Source: Meiothermus sp.
Lineage (GTDB): Bacteria > Deinococcota > Deinococci > Deinococcales > Thermaceae
Length of the DNA: 64,000 bases
Assembly (NCBI RefSeq): GCF_025056915.1
Contig: NZ_JANWVH010000001.1
Span: 1 to 64,000 of the forward strand
Reading direction: 5' to 3'
The notes under the pieces are model-generated. The model was not told the DNA's origin. It did not search any database and saw only the letters and a list, made by a program, of their open reading frames with translations. Position 1 is the first letter of the stretch; the number at the start of each line of letters is the position of its first letter. Made by a program: the position numbers and the translations under genes. Below, piece after piece: positions 59,270-64,000 of this stretch.

Positions 59270-59462
59270 TATCGCACTCTTCTAGAGACGGGGTCGCCCG
59301 CCAAAACTAGAATGCGTCCCCTACCAGACGCACGCGACGCACTCAGCGTGGCCGGGCCCGGCCCAGGGGGAGCTTGGGTTTCAGGTTTCCAGGCAGCCAC
59401 AGTTCTTTAGAGAACTAGGCTTTCTGGAGGTCGAACGGCTCAGAATACTAAAGAGGGCTCTA
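59270..59462 (+). repeat. MITE-like palindromic element, copy I (193 bp, diverged); its end overlaps a stop codon
   Basis: TATCGCACTCTTCTAGAGACGGGGTCGCCCGCC...GGCAGCCACAGTTCTTTAGAGAACTAGGCTTTC...TCGAACGGCTCAGAATACTAAAGAGGGCTCTA. Confidence 0.7.
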
Positions 59463-60416
59463 TTCTTTACCCAGAATCTTCTCGATGCGCTCGAGAGCTT
59501 CCTGCGGCAAATCGACTCCCGCCGCTCCCAGGCTTTCCTTGAGCTGTTCGGGCTTGGTGGCCCCGGTAATGGCACTGCTCACGCCTTTTTGCCGCAAGAC
59601 CCAGGCCAGGGCCAGTTGGGTGCGGGAGAGGCCCAGCTCGGCGGCCACTTTCTTGAGCGCCTTGACCCTTTTCACGTTTTCATCGGTCAGGAACCGGCTG
59701 CCAAACTGCGGGTAGCGCTCGAAGCGGCTGTCTTTGGGGATGCCCTTGTCGTAGCGTCCGGTGAGCATGCCCATTGCCAGCGGGCTCCACACCACCATAC
59801 CCAGCCCGAAGCGTTCGGTTTCGGGCAGGATTTCCTGTTCGACGCGCTCCCGGTAGAGCATGGAGTACTGCGGCTGCTCCACGGCTGGCGGGTGCAGTCC
59901 GTTGGTTCGGGCAAACTGCACCGCCTCCGCAATGCGGGCTGCCGGCCACTCCGAAGTGCCCCAGTAGAGCACCAGACCCCGGTCAATCAGGTTGCTCATG
60001 GTGGTTACGATCTCTTCCATGGGCACCTCGGGGTCGTAGCGGTGGCAGAAGTAGAGGTCGAGGTAGTCGGTGCCCATGCGCTTCAGGCTGCGCTCCAGGC
60101 TTTCCCGCACGTGCTTGCGCGAAAGGCCCCGCCCGTTGGCGTCGTCGCTGGTTGGCCAGAAGACCTTGCTGGAGAGAACCAGCTCGTGCCGGGGGAACTG
60201 TTCCAGCAAGGCCTTGCTCATCAGCTCTTCGGCCAGCCCTTTGGCGTACACATCGGCGTTGTCGAAAAAGTTGATGCCCCCCTCGTAGGCGATGCGGGTG
60301 ATGTGTTTGATGCGCTCGAGGTCGCTTACGGCATCACCGTAGGTGACCCAGGCTCCGAGCGAGATTTCTGAGACCTTCAAGCCCCACTGACCAAGTTTGC
60401 GATAGCGCATGGGCAT
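59460..60416 (-). CDS. Aldo/keto reductase
   Basis: MRYRKLGQWGLKVSEISLGAWVTYGD, FFDNADVYAKGLAEELM, DYLDLYFCHRYDPEVPMEEIV. Confidence 0.94.
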   Translation of the reverse strand: MPMRYRKLGQWGLKVSEISLGAWVTYGDAVSDLERIKHITRIAYEGGINFFDNADVYAKGLAEELMSKALLEQFPRHELVLSSKVFWPTSDDANGRGLSRKHVRESLERSLKRMGTDYLDLYFCHRYDPEVPMEEIVTTMSNLIDRGLVLYWGTSEWPAARIAEAVQFARTNGLHPPAVEQPQYSMLYRERVEQEILPETERFGLGMVVWSPLAMGMLTGRYDKGIPKDSRFERYPQFGSRFLTDENVKRVKALKKVAAELGLSRTQLALAWVLRQKGVSSAITGATKPEQLKESLGAAGVDLPQEALERIEKILGKE

Positions 60417-60499
60417 GCTAACCTCCGCCCGCTATCTTATGGCTTGTTGGGGGGCCCAGTGTGTTTTTGCTCTCTTTGGGCTTGAGCGAGCCAGATGGT

Positions 60500-60715
60500 C
60501 TAGGCGTCGGTCTTGAGTTCGATAACCGCGGCAGGAGCCACAAAACCGGCGGTCTTATGGCTTCCGTCACAAAAGGGCTTGTTGGCCGAGTGACCGCAGC
60601 GGCACAGCGAGACTTTGGGCTTTTCGATGAGAACCTCCTGCTCGCCCTGCCGAAGCACCAGCGTGCCGCCGGTTTCGATGCCGATGGAGCCATTTTCCCT
60701 GAACTCAATCTTCAT
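60500..60715 (-). CDS. CDGSH iron-sulfur domain protein
   Basis: EKPKVSLCRCGHSANKPFCDGSHKTAGF. Confidence 0.95.
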   Translation of the reverse strand: MKIEFRENGSIGIETGGTLVLRQGEQEVLIEKPKVSLCRCGHSANKPFCDGSHKTAGFVAPAAVIELKTDA

Positions 60716-60780
60716 AACCTGAATTGTAGCGCCCAGCCAGGTGTGGGAAAAGAGCACCTGCTGATACTCGCTTGTGGCGT

Positions 60781-60903
60781 TCAAGCCACACTGGAGGTGA
60801 GGGTGGGTGGTTGGAGGCAGGCCGTGCGACCGTGCGACTCCAGCACCGACCCCCAAACCCCTGCTCCCTGCAAGTGTGCAAGCAAACAAGCAAAGATGGT
60901 ATG
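60781..60903. repeat. Third, degenerate intergenic repeat family, copy 3
   Basis: TTCAAGCCACACTGGAGGTGAGGGTGGGTGG...CCCCCAAACCCCTGCTCCCTGC...AAGCAAAGATGGTAT. Confidence 0.45.
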
Positions 60904-60917
60904 TGGCCCATCCGGGT

Positions 60918-60946
60918 TTGACCGCTGGCCCTGCCCCGCTCAGAAT
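60918..60946 (+). promoter_or_regulatory. Leaderless-type promoter of VOC protein gene
   Basis: TTGACC (60918-60923), 17-nt spacer, CAGAAT (60941-60946), ATG at 60954. Confidence 0.55.
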
Positions 60947-60953
60947 ACGCTTG

Positions 60954-61352
60954 ATGTACACGACCCGGCTGGTCTACGTTCACCTGACCGTGCGGCATCT
61001 GGAATCTGCCGTGACCTTTTACACCCGGTTTCTGGACTTGCAGCTAGCGGAGCGTTTTGGCCCGACCGCGCTGCTGGTTTCCTCTGAAAACCAGGCGCAC
61101 TACGAGCTGGCCCTGACCGAAGGCGAGCCTGCCGGAAGCGTCCGGCTGGGTTTTGAGCTAGCCTCCGAGGCCGATTTCGAGGCAGCCAGAGCGTTTGTGA
61201 GGCTCGAGGAGGTGCCCTGGAAGCTGGAAGATCGGGGCATCGCGTACGTGCTGAGCCTGCACGACCCCGACGGCAATACGGTGGAGCTTTTTTTGGACCG
61301 GCGCCGGCGGGGAGGACGGGCCTTCTGGCGGGGAGAAAGCGAGCCGGTTTGA
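60954..61352 (+). CDS. VOC/glyoxalase-fold protein
   Basis: LVYVHLTVRHLESAVTFYTRFLDLQLAERFG...AYVLSLHDPDGNTVELFLDRR. Confidence 0.88.
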   Translation: MYTTRLVYVHLTVRHLESAVTFYTRFLDLQLAERFGPTALLVSSENQAHYELALTEGEPAGSVRLGFELASEADFEAARAFVRLEEVPWKLEDRGIAYVLSLHDPDGNTVELFLDRRRRGGRAFWRGESEPV

Positions 61353-61403
61353 GCCGTGCTCCAGCGGCCCGGCCTTATACTGAGGCGCAAAGAGGGAGGA
61401 AGC

Positions 61404-63740
61404 ATGCGCTGGCTGTGGTGGATGGGACGGCTGCTACTGGCTTTGGTGGGATTGGTGCTGCTTTTGGGGGTGGGCGGCTGGTTCTGGCTGCGCGGGGCAA
61501 CCCTTCCGCAACACGCAGGACGGCTGGCCCTCAAAGGGCTTTCGGCCCCGGTGGAGCTGAACCGCACCGCCGAAGGGGTGCTCCACATCAAAGCCCAGAC
61601 CGATGCCGATGCCTTTTTTGCGCTGGGGGTGGCCCATGCCCAGGATCGGCTGTGGCAGATGGAGTTCCAGCGACGGGTCGGGGCGGGGCGGCTTTCGGAG
61701 GTGCTCGGAAAAGCCACCCTTGCACAAGACCGCTTTTTGCGCACCTGGGGCTTCTACCGGGCAGCCGAGCAGGCCTACGGGGGTCTGGGTTCCGAGGCCA
61801 GGGCGGTGGTGGACGCCTACGTGGCGGGCATCAACGCCTACCTGACCACCAACCCACCCCTGCCCCTGGAGTTCCGCTTGCTGGGCTTTAGGCCCGAGCC
61901 CTGGAAGCCCGCCGATGTGCTGGTCTGGGCCAAGATGATGTCCTACGACCTCTCGGGCAACTGGCGCAGCGAGTTACAGCGGCTGCAATGGGCGGCCCAG
62001 GGCATGAGCCCGGAGCGCATGGCCCGGCTCAAGCCACCCTACCCTTCGGATGCCCCTACTGTGCTCCAGGCCGAAGACTTCCAGCAGCCCCCGCCCCCCC
62101 GGCCCGATGGGGAGTCGGCCCGCACGCTGCTGAGCCTGGCCCAGCACCTGCCCAGAGCACTTCACCTGCCCGCCGAGCCGATGGCCCGGGCCTCCAACAA
62201 CTGGGTGATTGGGGGAGGCCGCACCGTGAGCGGCAAGCCCCTGCTGGCCAACGACCCCCACTTAGGCCTGGGCGCGCCCTCGGTCTGGTACCTGGTGCAC
62301 ATGGAGGCCCCCGGCTACAAGGCCATCGGCAGCAGCTTTCCCGGGCTGCCTGCGGTGGTGATTGGCCGCAACGAGCGCATCGGATGGGGGGTGACCACGG
62401 TGGGCGCCGATGTGCAGGATCTCTACATCATGGAAGAAGCTCCAGGCGGCTACCGCTACAAGGGCAGGGTGGAGCCCTGGCGCATCCGTACCGAGGTGAT
62501 TAGGGTCAAGGGAGAACCTGACGTGACCCTGCGGGTGCGGGAGAGCCGCTATGGCCCGGTTATCAACGATGTGGTCAGCAACCCCGGGGCAAGGCCGCTC
62601 TCGCTGCGCTGGACCAGCCTGGACGCCACCGACCGCACAATTGAGGCCTTCCTGGGCATCGCCCGCGCCCAGAACTGGGCACAGTTCAAGGCTGCCCTGG
62701 CCCTCTACAATGCCCCCAGCCAGAACTTTGTCTATGCCGATGTGGACGGCAACATCGGCTATATGGCCCCGGCCCGCTTTCCCATTCGCAGGCCGGGCCA
62801 TTCGGGCCTGATGCCCGTACCGGGCGATGGCAACTGGGACTGGCAGGGCTACCTGCCGCAAGACCAGTGGCCCCAGGTGTATAACCCCAAGGAAGGATTC
62901 ATCGTCACCGCCAACAATAAGGTGACCCCGCCCAACTACCCCCACCCCATCTCCCTCGAGTGGGAGGAACCCTACCGGGCCGAGCGCATCCGGCAGCTGA
63001 TTCTTTCGAAGGAAAAGCTCTCGCCAGAGGACATGGTGGCCATGCAGCAAGACCTCACCAGCCTGCTTTTTCGGGAGTTCAAACCGGTGCTCGAGGCCCT
63101 CAACCCCCTCTCGGAGAACGCTCGAGGGTGGAAGGCCCGCCTGCTGGCCTGGGACGGGGTGATGCGGGCCGAGCAGACCGAGCCCACGGTTTTTCAGGCC
63201 TGGTACACCGAGCTTACCCGCCTGCCCAGCAAGGAGGTGGGCCAGGAGTTCTGGGAACAGCCCCGCTACCTGCTCGAGGCCATGCGCCAGGGCGACCCGG
63301 CCTGCCGCACCAGCGATACCCAGACCTGCCTGGACTTTGCGGCGCTGGCGCTGGATCGGGCCCTCGACCGCCTGGGCAACCCCCCGCGTTGGGGTGAAAT
63401 CCACCGGGCCACCTTTCCCCATGCCATTTTGACCAATGTCGCCCCCCTCAACCGCCTGGCCGACCGCGCGGTGCCCCACGGTGGCGACCGCTACACCCTG
63501 AACCGCGCCTCGTACGACCCCAGCAGCTTCAAGATGACCGTGGGCAGCAGCTACCGCCACATCCTGGATTTCGCCGACCTCGAGCGCTCCCTTTTCATTC
63601 ACCCCATGGGCCAGTCGGGGGCTTTGCTCTCCGGCGACTACGACAGCCTCCTAAAGAAGTGGGCCACAGGTCAGTACCTACCCATGCGGATGGGCGAGAC
63701 CCGCTTCAAAACCCGGCAGACCTTAGAGCCGCTGCGATAG
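61404..63740 (+). CDS. Penicillin acylase family protein (Ntn hydrolase), membrane-anchored
   Basis: AFFALGVAHAQDRLWQMEFQRRVGAGRLSEVLG, ASNNWVIGGGRTVSGKPLLANDPHL, YADVDGNIGYMAPARFPIR. Confidence 0.95.
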   Translation: MRWLWWMGRLLLALVGLVLLLGVGGWFWLRGATLPQHAGRLALKGLSAPVELNRTAEGVLHIKAQTDADAFFALGVAHAQDRLWQMEFQRRVGAGRLSEVLGKATLAQDRFLRTWGFYRAAEQAYGGLGSEARAVVDAYVAGINAYLTTNPPLPLEFRLLGFRPEPWKPADVLVWAKMMSYDLSGNWRSELQRLQWAAQGMSPERMARLKPPYPSDAPTVLQAEDFQQPPPPRPDGESARTLLSLAQHLPRALHLPAEPMARASNNWVIGGGRTVSGKPLLANDPHLGLGAPSVWYLVHMEAPGYKAIGSSFPGLPAVVIGRNERIGWGVTTVGADVQDLYIMEEAPGGYRYKGRVEPWRIRTEVIRVKGEPDVTLRVRESRYGPVINDVVSNPGARPLSLRWTSLDATDRTIEAFLGIARAQNWAQFKAALALYNAPSQNFVYADVDGNIGYMAPARFPIRRPGHSGLMPVPGDGNWDWQGYLPQDQWPQVYNPKEGFIVTANNKVTPPNYPHPISLEWEEPYRAERIRQLILSKEKLSPEDMVAMQQDLTSLLFREFKPVLEALNPLSENARGWKARLLAWDGVMRAEQTEPTVFQAWYTELTRLPSKEVGQEFWEQPRYLLEAMRQGDPACRTSDTQTCLDFAALALDRALDRLGNPPRWGEIHRATFPHAILTNVAPLNRLADRAVPHGGDRYTLNRASYDPSSFKMTVGSSYRHILDFADLERSLFIHPMGQSGALLSGDYDSLLKKWATGQYLPMRMGETRFKTRQTLEPLR

Positions 63741-63841
63741 GGCTTTGCCCCGAGGTGGCGGGGGTGAACCAGGCCCCACCCCCGCGCTCACAATGCGTCT
63801 GACACTTTTGACTCAAACTTTCCTGGAGTGAGGTAGGAGCC

Positions 63842-64000
63842 ATGTGGGATGTTCTGTTCCAGACCCAACGCTTTTTTGAGGCCCTGGCCGAGCGCAAACC
63901 CGATCTGGCGGCTCCATTTTTCATTGTGATCGCCAGCACGACGGCCTCGTCGTTGGGGCAGGTTTTGCTGACACGCCTGTTGCCGAGTGGGGTGCCGGGG
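63842..64000 (+). CDS. Probable membrane protein (Yip1-like), 3' truncated by window
   Basis: MWDVLFQTQRFFEALAERKPDLAAPFFIVIASTTASSLGQVLLTRLLPSGVPG... Confidence 0.5.
   Translation, partial: MWDVLFQTQRFFEALAERKPDLAAPFFIVIASTTASSLGQVLLTRLLPSGVPG

Noticed and set aside
14793-59462. The dispersed palindromes as a CRISPR array
   Set aside because: Copies are kilobases apart, variable in length and lack regular spacers; no cas genes present.

Overview
The window looks like an ordinary chromosomal segment of a high-GC Thermaceae bacterium, most like Meiothermus (inferred from gene content, near-leaderless promoters and the PASTA/STPK proteins; not verified). It carries about 60 protein genes and one tRNA-Trp. 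Recognisable blocks: isocitrate lyase; PerR/Fur + hemC; UbiD-family decarboxylase; YraN + PASTA protein; a GntR-controlled proline catabolism operon; aquaporin; family-5 uracil-DNA glycosylase; DUF3467 + two Roadblock/LC7 proteins + recR + ybaB; PP2C phosphatase + Ser/Thr kinase with a beta-propeller; tandem peroxiredoxins; mreC-mreD-mrdA; a photoprotection-like block (CPD photolyase, DUF2256, membrane protein, two DUF4397 proteins, FeS-type (6-4) photolyase-like protein); a GAF/PAS/GGDEF/EAL protein; GlcD-like oxidase; TPR proteins; an MGDG-synthase-like glycosyltransferase; CDGSH protein; penicillin acylase. No CRISPR array, prophage or autonomous transposon was seen. The most notable unexplained signal is a dispersed family of palindromic MITE-like elements (about 9 copies, 46-193 bp, TA-bounded, termini TATCGCGCTCTTCACA / TGTGAAGAGCGCTCTA). 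In two places it is next to copies of a second, ~216 bp repeat, and in two places its end supplies the stop codon of the neighbouring gene. Other points of interest: CTCGAG over-representation, an operator-like repeat array in front of the DUF4397 genes, a GntR operator on a near-leaderless promoter, a kinase-less PASTA protein, and a heptamer repeat tract.
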